DNA from: Rhodoplanes sp963712435
GTDB taxonomy: Bacteria; Pseudomonadota; Alphaproteobacteria; Rhizobiales; Xanthobacteraceae
Assembly: GCA_963712435.1 (NCBI GenBank)
Contig: CAVQIB010000003.1
Coordinates: forward strand, 124,001-188,000
DNA length: 64,000 nucleotides
Reading direction: 5' to 3'
Below are positions 8,586 to 19,250 of this stretch, piece by piece. The notes below the pieces were generated by a model that was given only the letters and a program-made list of their open reading frames with translations, was not told the origin of the DNA and did not search any database. Each line of letters opens with the position of its first letter. Position 1 is the stretch's first letter. Both the position numbers and the translations under genes were made by a program.

Positions 8586-9722
8586 TCAGTCCAGGGTCCG
8601 GCGGAACCGCGTGACCGCGACCGTCATCGCGACCAGCATCAACACAACCATCGCCAGACTGTCGTAGCGCAGGTCGCCGAGGTCGGACCCCTTCAGCATG
8701 ATCGAGCGCACGATGCGCAGGTAATGGGTGAGCGGCAGCCCCTCGCCGATCCATTGCGCCCATTGCGGCATGCCGGCGAAGGGAAAGAGAAATCCCGACA
8801 GGAGAATGTTCGGCAGGAAGAACATCATCGCCATCTGCACGGCCTGCAGCTGGTTCTGCGCGAGCGTCGAGAAGGTGTAGCCGATCGACAGATTGGCGGC
8901 GATGAACAGCGTGGTCAGCACCGCGAGCAGCGCCAGATCGCCGAAAATCGGCACCGCGAACAGGAGACGCCCGGCGGCGACGATCATCGTCGCCTGCAGA
9001 AAGCCGATCGCGACATAGGGGATGATCTTGCCGAGCATGATCTCGACCGGGTTGATCGGCATCGCCAGCAGGGCTTCCATCGTGCCGCGCTCGGTCTCGC
9101 GCGTCACCGACAGCGCGGTGTAGATCAGCATGGTCAGCGTCAGGATCGTGCCGAGCAGGCCCGGCACGATGTTGAGCTGGCTCACCGCGGCCGGGTTGTA
9201 GCGCGCATGCGTGCGGATCTCGAACGGCGGCGGAATGCTGTCGGGAATCGCCCGGTCGTTCTGCAGCGCCGTCTGCACCAGCGGCCCGAGCGCGGCGAGC
9301 GCCGAGCCCGACGCAACGGGATCGCTCGCATCCGCCGCGACGAGCAGCGCCGGCCGGTCGCCCCGCCGGAGCGCGCGCTCGAAATTGGCCGGCACCTCGA
9401 CGCCGAACAGCACCGCACCCGACTGCAGCAGGCGGTCGAACTGGGCTTCGTCGCGCACCAGATGGGTGATCTTGAAATAGCGGGTGTTCTCGAGCGCGCG
9501 GATGATGGTGCGGCCGACATCGCTCGATTCCTGCAGCAGCACGGCGGTCGGCAGATCGCGCGGCTGGGTGTTGATGGCGTAGCCGAACAGAAGGAGCTGC
9601 ATCAGCGGAATGGTGATCATCGTGGCGAGCGAGACGCGGTCGCGGATGAGCTGCAGGAATTCCTTGATCAGCATGGCGCTGACCCGCCGCAAGAACCCGC
9701 GGGCGGCTGAGATCGCGCTCAT
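8586..9722 (-). CDS. ABC-2 type transporter permease (YhhJ/YbhR-like)
   Basis: Membrane part of an exporter. The 378 residues give one N-terminal membrane helix (ATMITIPLMQLLLFGYAI), a periplasmic domain of about 150 residues, then five C-terminal helices (LLGTILTLTMLIYTALSV, IIPYVAIGFLQATMIVAAG, LALLAVLTTLFIAANLSIGY, AMMFFLPNILLSGFLFPFAG, LAMVVLMLVAMTVAVTRF). The cytoplasmic ERGTMEALLAMPINPVEIMLGK motif is typical of ABC-2 permeases. It overlaps the upstream ATPase by ATGA, so the two are translationally coupled. YbhFSR-type systems usually carry two permeases; only one is present. Confidence 0.92.
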   Translation of the reverse strand: MSAISAARGFLRRVSAMLIKEFLQLIRDRVSLATMITIPLMQLLLFGYAINTQPRDLPTAVLLQESSDVGRTIIRALENTRYFKITHLVRDEAQFDRLLQSGAVLFGVEVPANFERALRRGDRPALLVAADASDPVASGSALAALGPLVQTALQNDRAIPDSIPPPFEIRTHARYNPAAVSQLNIVPGLLGTILTLTMLIYTALSVTRETERGTMEALLAMPINPVEIMLGKIIPYVAIGFLQATMIVAAGRLLFAVPIFGDLALLAVLTTLFIAANLSIGYTFSTLAQNQLQAVQMAMMFFLPNILLSGFLFPFAGMPQWAQWIGEGLPLTHYLRIVRSIMLKGSDLGDLRYDSLAMVVLMLVAMTVAVTRFRRTLD

Positions 9723-10655
9723 GACGGCCTCGCCGGCGGCCCGCTCATCAGGTCGATGAACACGTCCTCGAGCGAGGGCTCGGCGCGGCGCCAGTCAAGC
9801 GCCGGGTCGGCGCGATAAGGCGCGATCGCCGGCCTCGAGCGCCTGCGCATCGCGTCCGGACACGTGCAGGCTCGACCCGAACGGGGCCACCATCGTGACG
9901 CCGTCGCGCTCGGCAAGTTCGGCGGCGAGCCGGGTGAGATCGCGGCCGCTCACCGTGTAGGTGGTGAGGTGCGAATTCGCGACCACGTTCTCGACCGTCC
10001 CATGCGCCAGCAATTCGCCATAGGCGATATACGCGATCTCGTGGCAGCGTTCGGCCTCGTCCATGTAATGGGTGGAGACCAGCACGGTCAGGCCTTGCGC
10101 CGCGAGCGCGTGAATCTCGTTCCAGAACTCGCGCCGCGCCTTCGGATCGACGCCGGCGGTTGGCTCGTCGAGCAGAAGAAGCTGCGGGTCGGGGAGCGTG
10201 CAGGCGCCCAGCGCAAGGCGCTGCTTCCATCCGCCCGACAATTCGCTCGCGATCTGCTCTTCGCGCCCCTGCAGGCCGAGGCGATCGATGGCCGCGCGCG
10301 CGGCGCGCCGCGGGTGCGGGATGCCGTAGATGCGGGCGATGAACTCCAGGTTCTCTCGCACCGAGAGGTCCTGATACAGGCTGAAATGCTGCGTCATGTA
10401 GCCGACATGGCGCTTGATCTTGTCGGCCTCGGCGCGAATGTCGTAGCCGAGGCAGGTGCCGCGCCCGGAGTCGGGCGTGAGCAGACCGCACAACATGCGG
10501 ATGGTCGTGGTCTTGCCGGAACCGTTGGGGCCGAGAAAGCCGTAGATCGAGCCCCGCTTCACCTGCATGGTGAGATTGCGCACCACCTGCTTGCCGTCGA
10601 ACGACTTGGTCAGCCCCTCGACGTCGATCGCGATGTCGCTCGTGAGCATGGCCAT
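9719..10655 (-). CDS. ABC transporter ATP-binding protein, frame broken near its 3' end
   Basis: ATPase of the adjacent exporter. It shows Walker A (GPNGSGKTTT), Q-loop (MTQHFSLY), signature LSGGWKQRLALG, Walker B LLLLDEPTAGVD, and the H-loop VSTHYMDEAERC. The C-terminal EPSLEDVFIDLM typical of drug-export ATPases lies in a different frame. The shift falls near 9825-9840, after SGRDAQALEA, so one indel separates the halves. The stop overlaps the permease start by four bases (ATGA). Six bases separate it from the upstream hlyD-like gene. Confidence 0.92.
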
Positions 10656-10661
10656 GGGCGC

Positions 10662-11567
10662 CTAGTCCCGGGTTCCCGGCGGCTTGCCGTCCGCTCCCAA
10701 CAGCGAGAGCGCCCAATTGCGAAGCCACGAACGCATGCTTCCGTCCCCCTCCTTGTCCGTGCGCCCCTGGACCGCCTCGCCTTCCTTCTGGGCCGCCGCC
10801 TGGACCGGAGCATTCGCATTGCCTCCGAGCGCGACGTCGATCGGCTGGCCCACGCGCAGCTTTTCCGGGTTCTCCGGCAGCGCCTCGATCAGGAAAACGA
10901 GTTTCGAGCGCTCCTGCAGGCTGTAGATCACCGGCGGCGTGAACTCGGCGGTGCGGGAAATGAAACTCACCCGCGCCGTGATGTCGCCCGCGCAGCCGTC
11001 GCAATGCACCGTGACGAGGTCGCCATAGGCGACCTGCGGCAGCACCGCCTCCGGCACGAAGAACCGGAGTTTCAGGTTGCCGGGCGGCAGGATCGCGAGC
11101 ACCGGCCGCCCCGCCGGCGCCATTTCGCCCGGACGGAAATAGACCTGCTGCACGACGCCGCTGACGGGGCTCACCAGCTTGCGCCGCAAAAGCCGCGTCT
11201 GCGCGGTGTTGAGGCGCGCCTGCGCGGTGCGCAGCGCCGCCTCGGCGTCGTCATAGGCCCTCTGCGTGCCGGTCTGGCTTCGCAGGAGGAGCCGCGCCCG
11301 ATCGAAGGCCTGCTGCGCGTTTTCGACCAGCGCCTCGTTCATCCTGAGATCGGCGCGCTGGAGATCTTCGTCGACGGTGAACAGGGGCGCGCCCTTCTCG
11401 ACCCGCTCGCCCTCGCGGACGGAGAGCGTCTCGACGCGCCCCGTTTCGTCCGGGGCGACGAAGATCAGGTTGGCCTCGACCCAGCCCTGATAGGTCCTGG
11501 GCGCCTCGGCGCAGGCGAACAGCGCGAGTGCGAGCACGACGGCGAGGATTGCGCGCCACGCCTTCAT
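10662..11567 (-). CDS. HlyD/YbhG-type membrane fusion protein, probable lipoprotein
   Basis: Periplasmic adaptor linking the ABC pump to an outer-membrane channel. The N-terminus is a signal with a lipobox-like end (LALALFAC, Cys near residue 19). The first half of the biotinyl-lipoyl domain (GRVETLSVREGERVEKGAPLFTVD) is followed by an alpha-hairpin (ALVENAQQAFDRARLL ... TAQARLNTAQTRL), the second lipoyl half (LVSPVSGVVQQVYFRPGE) and beta-barrel segments. Its start overlaps the upstream tetR stop (ATGA at 11564-11567), so regulator and pump form one transcription unit. Substrate unknown. Confidence 0.9.
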   Translation of the reverse strand: MKAWRAILAVVLALALFACAEAPRTYQGWVEANLIFVAPDETGRVETLSVREGERVEKGAPLFTVDEDLQRADLRMNEALVENAQQAFDRARLLLRSQTGTQRAYDDAEAALRTAQARLNTAQTRLLRRKLVSPVSGVVQQVYFRPGEMAPAGRPVLAILPPGNLKLRFFVPEAVLPQVAYGDLVTVHCDGCAGDITARVSFISRTAEFTPPVIYSLQERSKLVFLIEALPENPEKLRVGQPIDVALGGNANAPVQAAAQKEGEAVQGRTDKEGDGSMRSWLRNWALSLLGADGKPPGTRD

Positions 11568-12569
11568 GGCTCGCCTCCCGGGCCGAACAGGAGGTCGAGA
11601 TGCGCGCGCATGAGGCCGGCCATGTCGAGCGGCGCGTATCGGTCGAACAGGCCGCTCCAGATGACGGCGACGAGCGCGGGCGCGACCACCAGCTGCGGGA
11701 AATCGGCGAGGCGCTCCTGGCGAAGCTCCCCGCGCGCGCAGGCCCGATCGAGCAGCCCGCGCATAATGGCGATCGCCGGCTCCACCACCTGGCGGTAGTA
11801 GAATTCCGCGAGCGGCGGGAAGCGCGGACCTTCCGTCATCACAAGGCGCAGCACCTCGCGGCGCTTGGTGCCGTAGACCTCCTTGACGAACATCGCGAAC
11901 AGGCGCTCCAGGACGAAGCGCACCGGCGTGTCCTCATCGGGCAGTTTCCGGAGCTGCGCGACGATCGGCCCCAGCATCGTGGTCACGAGCTGCTGGAACA
12001 GCGCTTCCTTGTCCTTGAAGTGCAGGTAGATCGTGCCCTTCCCGACCCCCGCGCGGCGCGCGACATCCTCCATGCGGGTCAGGGCAGAACCCGCGCTCGG
12101 TGAATTCGTCGAGGGCGGCGGCGAGGATCGCTTCGCGGCGGGCCTCGCTCTTCTCCGCGCGCTTGCGCCGCGGCGGACCCTCGGGGGCGCAGGGCTGCGC
12201 CGCGCCGGATGCGCGGTCATCCGGGTGCGAGACAAGCGGCCCTGGCGCGACGGCGCGCGAAGGCTCGGAATGAGCGATGCGGCGCGTTTGCGCAGGCTCG
12301 GGACTGTGTTCCGCGCGCGCCGCCGCGTCCGCAGCGCCGGCCGCGCCTGCCGGATCGGGGCGTCCGCCGGGCCGCGCTGGGCCGGCCCTGTCTGCCGCAT
12401 CGGAGCTTGCGCCGGGCTCCCGCGCTTGGGCCGCCGGCGCCGAGTTGGGATCGGTCGCGCGCTCCGCCGCAGTCCGGCGCGCCGACGCCCGCGGGACTTC
12501 CCCGTGGGCGGAGTCCGAACCGCCTGTCCCTTTCTCCTGGGACTCGCGCGACTCTCGGGACGCGTTCAT
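11564..12569 (-). CDS. TetR/AcrR-family repressor with long N-terminal extension, frame broken once
   Basis: Likely local repressor of the efflux operon. The DNA-binding domain is split by an indel near 12075-12095: one frame gives KSEARREAILAAALDEFTERGF, the other RMEDVARRAGVGKGTIYLHF and KDKEALFQQLVTTML. The C-terminal ligand domain resembles the TetR_C group of AcrR-like regulators. Between the first ATG (12569) and the helix-turn-helix are about 135 residues of low-complexity Ala/Pro/Arg/Gly/Ser/Glu sequence, very unusual for TetR proteins. A later start near 12190 is possible, but the promoter and operator lie directly before 12569, so the extension may be translated. Confidence 0.85.
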
Positions 12570-12581
12570 GATCGGAATACC

Positions 12582-12628
12582 TGACTGACTAGTCAGTCAC
12601 CCTTACTCTCATTCTGGCGAGTGTTCAA
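12582..12628 (-). promoter_or_regulatory. Predicted tetR-efflux operon promoter with palindromic operator
   Basis: TGACTGACTAGTCAGTCA (12582-12599) is a perfect 18-bp palindrome 12 bases upstream of the tetR ATG, and of the TGACT..AGTCA type bound by many TetR-family repressors. On the minus strand a TTGAAC box (12628-12623) and a weak TAAGGG (12605-12600) are spaced by 17 bases, placing the palindrome over the expected transcription start. Autorepression of the whole four-gene operon is the natural inference. The palindrome is seen directly; the promoter boxes are a weaker prediction. Confidence 0.75.
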
Positions 12629-12777
12629 GGCCAAGACTATTGTGGAAGACGTTTGAAGTGCTGCAGGAGGAATTTTGAACGTATGCTGTTACTTTACTAT
12701 GTTTTTCTGTTCAGAGACTTAGTGTCATTCATTAGACAATCGTATTAGCTAACTAGCAGCGACCGCCATGCCAAAAT

Positions 12778-14064
12778 TCAGCTCGGCTTTTTTGCCGGCT
12801 CGCCCCGACCCGCCGCCCGGCGTCGCGGCGCCGACAGCGCCCGCACGAGTTCGGCCATGCTGTCGAGATTGTGGATCGGCCGGAATTCATCGACATGCGG
12901 CAGCATCGCCTTGATGCCGTGCGCCTTGGGCTCGAAGCCGGAGAAACGCAGCAGGGGGTTCAGCCACACGAGCCGCCGGCACGAGCGGTGCAGCCGGTCG
13001 ATCTCGAAGCCCAGGCGCTCGTCCGCATCGCGTTCGAGCCCGTCGGTGATCAGGAGCACCACCGCCCCCTGCCCCAGCACCCGCCGCGCCCACAGCCGGT
13101 TGAACGCATGGAGCGAGGTTGCGATGCGCGTTCCGCCCGACCAGTCGGCGACGCTCGACGAGCAAGCCGCGAGCGCCTCATCCGGGTCCCGCGTCTTCAG
13201 CGCGCGGGTGACATTGGTGAGGCGCGTGCCGAACAGGAACGAGTGCACGCGCCGGCGCGCGTCCGTGACGGCGTGCAGAAAGTGGAGGAACAGCCGCGTG
13301 TACTCGCCCATCGAGCCGGAAATATCGAGCAGCGCGACCAGCGGCGGCATGCGCGTCCGCGGGCCGAGATATTGCAGGTCGATGAGCGCTCCGCCCGCCT
13401 GCAGGCTTGCGCGCAGCGTGCGGCGCAGGTCGATGCGCGCGCCGCCGACATCGGGGACGAGCCGGCGGGTCCTCACCGCATCGAGCGGGAGCGCGAGCCG
13501 CCGGATCGCCGCCTCGGCCGCCGCGATCTCGGCCGCGCTCATCTGCGCGAAGTCCTTCGTGCGCAGGACCTCCTGGTCGGAGGCGGTGAGCGTGGCCGCG
13601 ATCTCGCGCTCGCGTTCCTCGCGCGCGAGCCTGTCCTTGATGCCGGCGAACAGCGCCTCCTGCACCCGGGCGGCGGCCGGCTTCGGCGCGGCGGCGGGCG
13701 CGCCCGGCGCGACCGGCGACATCAGCGCGATGAGCTGGTCGAGATAGCCGCGCCGCTGGAAGAAGATGCGGAAGGCCTGGTCGAACACGAGCGAATGCTC
13801 GTGCCGCTTCACGAAGACGGCGTGCAGGACCCAGTAGGCGTCGGCGCGGCTGGACAGACCCGCGGCCTGCAGCGCATCGAGCGCATCGATCACCGCGCCG
13901 GGCCCGACCGGCAGCCCTGCGCGGCGCAGCGCGCGGGCGAAATACACGATGTTGTCGGCGAGGCGGCCGCGCGGCTTCGTTGTCAGCCCCGCACCCGAGC
14001 GGGGCCTCTTGCTCCCCTCCGCGGTTAGGGGTGGGGCGCAGCATTTCGTGATTACCGCCCCCAT
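12778..14064 (-). CDS. coxE: CoxE-like VWA domain protein
   Basis: Accessory protein of CO-dehydrogenase-type molybdenum hydroxylases; CoxD and CoxE work together in cluster maturation in Oligotropha (family knowledge). The C-terminal von Willebrand A domain has an intact metal-ion site (LDISGSMGEYTR), with TRLTNVTRAL, WSGGTRIATSL and VLLITDGLERD following. The N-terminal half (LADNIVYFARALRRAGLPVGPG) is the usual CoxE start. The first about 34 residues from the ATG at 14064 read through a GC-rich repeat and are probably not native; no other ATG, GTG or TTG exists in frame before LADNIV, so the true start is unsettled. Confidence 0.88.
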   Translation of the reverse strand: MGAVITKCCAPPLTAEGSKRPRSGAGLTTKPRGRLADNIVYFARALRRAGLPVGPGAVIDALDALQAAGLSSRADAYWVLHAVFVKRHEHSLVFDQAFRIFFQRRGYLDQLIALMSPVAPGAPAAAPKPAAARVQEALFAGIKDRLAREEREREIAATLTASDQEVLRTKDFAQMSAAEIAAAEAAIRRLALPLDAVRTRRLVPDVGGARIDLRRTLRASLQAGGALIDLQYLGPRTRMPPLVALLDISGSMGEYTRLFLHFLHAVTDARRRVHSFLFGTRLTNVTRALKTRDPDEALAACSSSVADWSGGTRIATSLHAFNRLWARRVLGQGAVVLLITDGLERDADERLGFEIDRLHRSCRRLVWLNPLLRFSGFEPKAHGIKAMLPHVDEFRPIHNLDSMAELVRALSAPRRRAAGRGEPAKKPS

Positions 14065-14130
14065 TATGGGGAAGCTCGACGCGCGATGCGCGGCGGGAGG
14101 GGATGTCCTCGATCATCTTATTCGAACTTA

Positions 14131-14285
14131 TCCTCCCCCGTGAAACGGGGGAGGGGAACCATGCGTAGCATGGTGGAGGGGGCAGGCGGAGGCTGCCATT
14201 AAAGCTAAAGCGCCCCCTCCACCACCCACGCAGCCAAGCCTGGCGCAGGATGGGCGGTCCCCCTCCCCCGCTGCGCGGGGGAGGA
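14131..14285. repeat. Mosaic GC-rich palindromic intergenic repeat
   Basis: Between coxE and coxD there are three nested inverted repeats. CCTCCCCCGT/ACGGGGGAGG is at 14132-14154, TGGTGGAGGGGGC (14171-14183) pairs with GCCCCCTCCACCA (14212-14224), and CCTCCCCC/GGGGGAGG follows at about 14263-14284. The same motif family recurs at 15241 and 16161 and, in part, at about 14012-14040. It matches the CCCCTCCCC...GGGGAGGGG intergenic repeats common in Rhizobiales genomes. Confidence 0.8.
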
Positions 14286-14298
14286 TATCGAAGTTGTC

Positions 14299-15216
<918 letters not shown>

Positions 15217-15240
15217 ATCAGTCCTTCGGAGCGCCCCGCA

Positions 15241-15265
15241 TCCTCCCCCGCGCGGCGGGGGAGGA
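15241..15265. repeat. GC-rich palindrome between coxM and coxD
   Basis: Perfect 11-bp arms TCCTCCCCCGC and GCGGGGGAGGA around a GCG loop. It belongs to the same family as the repeats at 14131 and 16161. The lack of a T-run argues against a simple intrinsic terminator, although it could act as an RNA-stabilising hairpin between coxM and coxD. Confidence 0.75.
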
Positions 15266-15270
15266 TGAGT

Positions 15271-16134
15271 TCACGCGAAGTCCGAACGCCTTCCCGTACG
15301 GAAAAGGCGAAGGAGCGGTGAAATCATGCAGCCCCTCCCCGCGGCCGCCGCCACCGCGCGGCGGGCAAGCACGCCGATGAGATGGGCGCGGTATTCGGCG
15401 CTCGCGTGCAGGTCGCTCGACAGGCCGTCGGACGGCACGCTCAAGCCTTCGAGAACCTTCGGCGAGAAGCGCGACTTCAGCGCCTGCTCGAATTCCGGCA
15501 CGCGGAACACGCCCGAGGTCCCCGCGCCGGTGACGGCCACGCGCACTTCGGACGGGCGCTTCGCCACGAACACGCCGACGATCGCGTAGCGCGAGGCCGG
15601 ATTGCGGAATTTCTGATACGCCGCCTTCTTGGCGAGGGGAAAACTCACCTTGGTGATGATCTCGTCGGGCGCAAGCGCGGTCTCGAACAGGCCGGCGAAG
15701 AACTCCTCGACCGGAATACGGCGCTGGGTGGTGATGATGGTCGCGCCGAGCGCAAGACAGGCGGCGGGATAATCGGCGGTCGGATCATTGTGGGCGAGCG
15801 AACCGCCCAGCGTGCCGAGGTGGCGCACCGCCGGATCGCCGATCTGGCCTGCGAGTTCGGCGAGCGCGGGCAGCGCCTCCTTGACGACGGGCGAGTCGTT
15901 GACCTCCGCATGCGTCGTCATCGCGCCGATCACGAGCGCTCGGCCCTTCAGCTCGATGCCGGACAGGCCCTCGACCTTGCCGAGATCGACCAGGTTCGCG
16001 GGCGCGGCAAGCCGCAGCTTCATCATCGGCAGCAGGCTCTGGCCGCCGGCGATGAGCTTCGCGTCATCGAGCTTGCCGAGCATGTTCTGCGCCTGCCGCA
16101 GCCCGCTCGCGCGATGATAGGTGAAGTTGTACAT
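15271..16134 (-). CDS. coxM: FAD-binding medium subunit of CO-dehydrogenase-family oxidoreductase
   Basis: Flavoprotein subunit passing electrons from the iron-sulfur subunit to the acceptor. FAD motifs AGGQSLLPMMKLRL (near residue 32) and TLGGSLAHNDPTADYPA (near residue 110) are both intact. I start at the ATG at 16134 (MYNFTYHRASGL), the family's standard beginning; the open frame upstream is repeat sequence. The last about 20 residues (GCMISPLLRLFRTGRRSDFA) are atypical and may be read-through into the intergenic region. Third in the order coxS-coxL-coxM. Confidence 0.94.
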   Translation of the reverse strand: MYNFTYHRASGLRQAQNMLGKLDDAKLIAGGQSLLPMMKLRLAAPANLVDLGKVEGLSGIELKGRALVIGAMTTHAEVNDSPVVKEALPALAELAGQIGDPAVRHLGTLGGSLAHNDPTADYPAACLALGATIITTQRRIPVEEFFAGLFETALAPDEIITKVSFPLAKKAAYQKFRNPASRYAIVGVFVAKRPSEVRVAVTGAGTSGVFRVPEFEQALKSRFSPKVLEGLSVPSDGLSSDLHASAEYRAHLIGVLARRAVAAAAGRGCMISPLLRLFRTGRRSDFA

Positions 16135-16160
16135 CGCCGTTCCTCTCAGTTCCCTCTGTT

Positions 16161-16262
16161 CCCCTCCCCCTTGTGGGGAGGGGTTAGGGGTGGGGAGCGC
16201 TTTCACTTACCCTCGGGTCGCTCGACCCCCTCCCCGACCCTCCCCCCACAAGGGGGGAGGGC
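16161..16262. repeat. Paired GC-rich palindromic repeats between coxL and coxM
   Basis: CCCCTCCCCCTTGTGGGGAG with flanking GGGTTAGGGGTGGGG at 16161-16195 is followed by an inverted, degenerate copy at about 16227-16262 (CTCCCCGACCCTCC...AAGGGGGGAGG). This is the commonest-looking Rhizobiales intergenic palindrome and the third copy inside the cox operon. Confidence 0.8.
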
Positions 16263-16300
16263 GCAGTGGCGCATGCTCGACGCGCGGCGAGAGGCTCACA

Positions 16301-18667
16301 TCACTCCGCCGCTTCGCGCCGGCTCGCCCGCTGCAGCGCCGCCCACACCGCCTGCGGCGTCGCCGGCATGGCGATATCCTCCGTCCCGATCGCGTCGGTG
16401 ATTGCGTTAATGACCGCCGCCGGCGCCGCGATCGCGCCCGCCTCGCCGCAGCCCTTGATGCCGAGCGGATTGGAGGGACACGGCGTCACCGTGGTGTCGA
16501 CCACGAGCGGCGGCAGGTCCTCGGCGCGCGGCAGCACGTAATCGCTGAGCGAGCCGTTCACGAGCTGGCCGGTCTCGTCATAGACGGCGTGCTCCATCAT
16601 GGCCTGGCCGATGCCCTGCGCGATCCCGCCATGCACCTGGCCTTCGACGATCATCGGATTGACGATGAGGCCGAAGTCGTCGACCGCGGTCCAGCTCACG
16701 ATCTGCGTCTCTCCGGTCTCGGGATCGACCTCGACCTCGCAGACATGGCAGCCGGCCGGGAAGGTGAAATTGGTCGGGTCGTAGAACGCCCCCTCCTTCA
16801 GCCCCGGCTCGAGCTCGGCGCCGGAGAACTTGTGGGCGATGTAGGCGTTGAGCGCGACCTCGCCGAACGCCGCCTGCTTGTCGGTGCCGGCGACCGTGAA
16901 CTTGCCGTCCTTGAACACGATGTCCGCCTCGGCCGCCTCCAACAGATGCGCGGCGACCTTCTTCGCCTTGGCCTCGACCTTGTCGAGCGCCTTGGCGATC
17001 GCCGACATGCCGACCGCGCCCGAGCGCGAGCCATAGGTGCCCATGCCGAACTGCACCTTGTCGGTGTCGCCATGCACGATCGCGATGCTCTCGATCGGAA
17101 TGCCGAGCCGTTCGGAGACGAGCTGGGCGAAGGTGGTCTCGTGTCCCTGGCCGTGGCTGTGGCAGCCGGTGAGGACCTCGACCGTGCCGGTCGGATTGAC
17201 CCGCACCTCCGCCGATTCCCACAGGCCGACGCCGGCGCCGAGCGAGCCGACCGCCTGGCTCGGCGCGATGCCGCAGGCTTCGATGTAAGTCGACAGGCCG
17301 ATGCCGCGCAGCTTTCCGCGCCGCGCCGCCTCGCGCTTGCGCTCGCCGAAGCTCTGATAGCCGGCAAGCTCGAGCGCCTTGTCGAGCGAGGCGCGATAGT
17401 CGCCGCAGTCATAATTCATGATCACCGGCGTCTGGTGCGGGAACGCCGTGATGAAATTGCGCCGGCGCAGCTCGGCCGGGTCGATTCCCATCTCGCGCGC
17501 GGCGACCTCGATCAGCCGCTCGACCACATAGGTCGCCTCCGGCCGCCCCGCCCCGCGATAGGCGTCGACCGGCGTCGTATTGGTGTAGACGGCGTCGACC
17601 TCGCAATAGATCGCCGGGATGGCGTACTGGCCCGACAGCAGCGTCGCGTAGAGATAGGTCGGCACCGACGACGAGAAGGTCGACATGTAGCCGCCGAGAT
17701 TGGCGATCGTCCTGACCCGCAGGCCGACAATCCGGCCCGTCTCGTCGAGGCCCATTTCCGCATGGGTGACATGGTCGCGCCCATGCGCGTCGGCGAGGAA
17801 GGCCTCGGTGCGGTCGGCGGCCCATTTCACCGGCCGCCGCACCTTCTTCGCCGCCCACAGGCAGGCGACCTCCTCCGGATAGATGAAGATCTTGGAGCCG
17901 AACCCGCCGCCGACATCGGGGGCGATGACCCGCAATTTGTGCTCGGGCGCGACGCCGATGAAGGCCGAGAGCACCAGCCGCGCGACATGCGGGTTCTGCG
18001 TCGTGTTCCACAGCGTGAAGCTGTCATTGCCGGAATCGTATTCGGCGATCGCCGCCCGCGTCTCGATCGCGTTGGGCGCGAGCCGGTTGTTGCGCAGGTC
18101 GAGCCGCGTCACGCGCCGCGCGGCGCGGAGCGCGGCATCGGTCGCCTGCGCGTCGCCGAGATGCCATGCGAAAATCGTGTTGTTCGGCGCGACCGCATGG
18201 ATTTGCGGCGCGTCGGCCGATTGTGCGGCCGCCGGATCGACCACCGCCGGCAGCACGCCGTAATCGACCGCGACCTTCTCGGCTGCGTCGCGCGCCTGCG
18301 CCAGGCTTTCGGCGACCACGATCGCGACCGGCTCGCCGGCATAACAGACCTTGCCGCTCGCGAGCGCCGGATGCGCCGCCATCTTCATCGGCGAGCCGTC
18401 CTTGGAGTGAATCATCCAGCCGCAAATGAGACTGCCGAGCTTGGCGGCGGCGAAGTCCGCGCCGGTGAGGACGGCGAGCACGCCCGGCATCGCCGCGGCC
18501 GCGCTCGTCTCGACCTGATCGATGGTCGCGTGCGCGTGCGGCGAGCGGACGAACACTGCATTGGTCTGGCCCGGCCGGGCGATGTCGTCGGTGTATTGAC
18601 CGCGCCCGGTGACGAAACGGAAGTCCTCCTTGCGTCGGACCGATGCCCCGAGGCCTGTCGCGCTCAT
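16301..18667 (-). CDS. coxL: Molybdopterin-binding large subunit, form II (AYRGAGR) CO-dehydrogenase-like
   Basis: Molybdenum-cofactor subunit of the xanthine oxidase superfamily, 788 residues. The active-site loop reads DAYRGAGRPEATYV, the form II signature; form I CO dehydrogenases carry AYxCSFR with the copper-binding Cys, which is absent here. Other hallmarks are DVGGGFGSKIFIYPEE, GQGHETTFAQL and the catalytic glutamate in IKGCGEAGAIAAP near the C-terminus. Gene order S-L-M (not M-S-L) also fits form II. Form II enzymes may act on CO or on other substrates; the sequence does not decide this. The frame is intact. Confidence 0.95.
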   Translation of the reverse strand: MSATGLGASVRRKEDFRFVTGRGQYTDDIARPGQTNAVFVRSPHAHATIDQVETSAAAAMPGVLAVLTGADFAAAKLGSLICGWMIHSKDGSPMKMAAHPALASGKVCYAGEPVAIVVAESLAQARDAAEKVAVDYGVLPAVVDPAAAQSADAPQIHAVAPNNTIFAWHLGDAQATDAALRAARRVTRLDLRNNRLAPNAIETRAAIAEYDSGNDSFTLWNTTQNPHVARLVLSAFIGVAPEHKLRVIAPDVGGGFGSKIFIYPEEVACLWAAKKVRRPVKWAADRTEAFLADAHGRDHVTHAEMGLDETGRIVGLRVRTIANLGGYMSTFSSSVPTYLYATLLSGQYAIPAIYCEVDAVYTNTTPVDAYRGAGRPEATYVVERLIEVAAREMGIDPAELRRRNFITAFPHQTPVIMNYDCGDYRASLDKALELAGYQSFGERKREAARRGKLRGIGLSTYIEACGIAPSQAVGSLGAGVGLWESAEVRVNPTGTVEVLTGCHSHGQGHETTFAQLVSERLGIPIESIAIVHGDTDKVQFGMGTYGSRSGAVGMSAIAKALDKVEAKAKKVAAHLLEAAEADIVFKDGKFTVAGTDKQAAFGEVALNAYIAHKFSGAELEPGLKEGAFYDPTNFTFPAGCHVCEVEVDPETGETQIVSWTAVDDFGLIVNPMIVEGQVHGGIAQGIGQAMMEHAVYDETGQLVNGSLSDYVLPRAEDLPPLVVDTTVTPCPSNPLGIKGCGEAGAIAAPAAVINAITDAIGTEDIAMPATPQAVWAALQRASRREAAE

Positions 18668-18752
18668 GGCCCAAAACTCCTCGTCAGCCCGTTTCCTCTT
18701 TAGCGGCCGCTCTTACCGGCGGTCCGTCGCTTTCGTTACTCGGCGGCTTGCG

Positions 18753-19250
<498 letters not shown>

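Noticed and set aside
8037..9710. 557-codon plus-strand frame opposite rlmN and the ABC permease
   Set aside because: It is antisense to two well-supported genes and has no domain.
16121..18703. 860-codon plus-strand frame opposite coxL
   Set aside because: Composition is typical of an antisense shadow (Asp, Arg, His-rich), and coxL is intact on the other strand.
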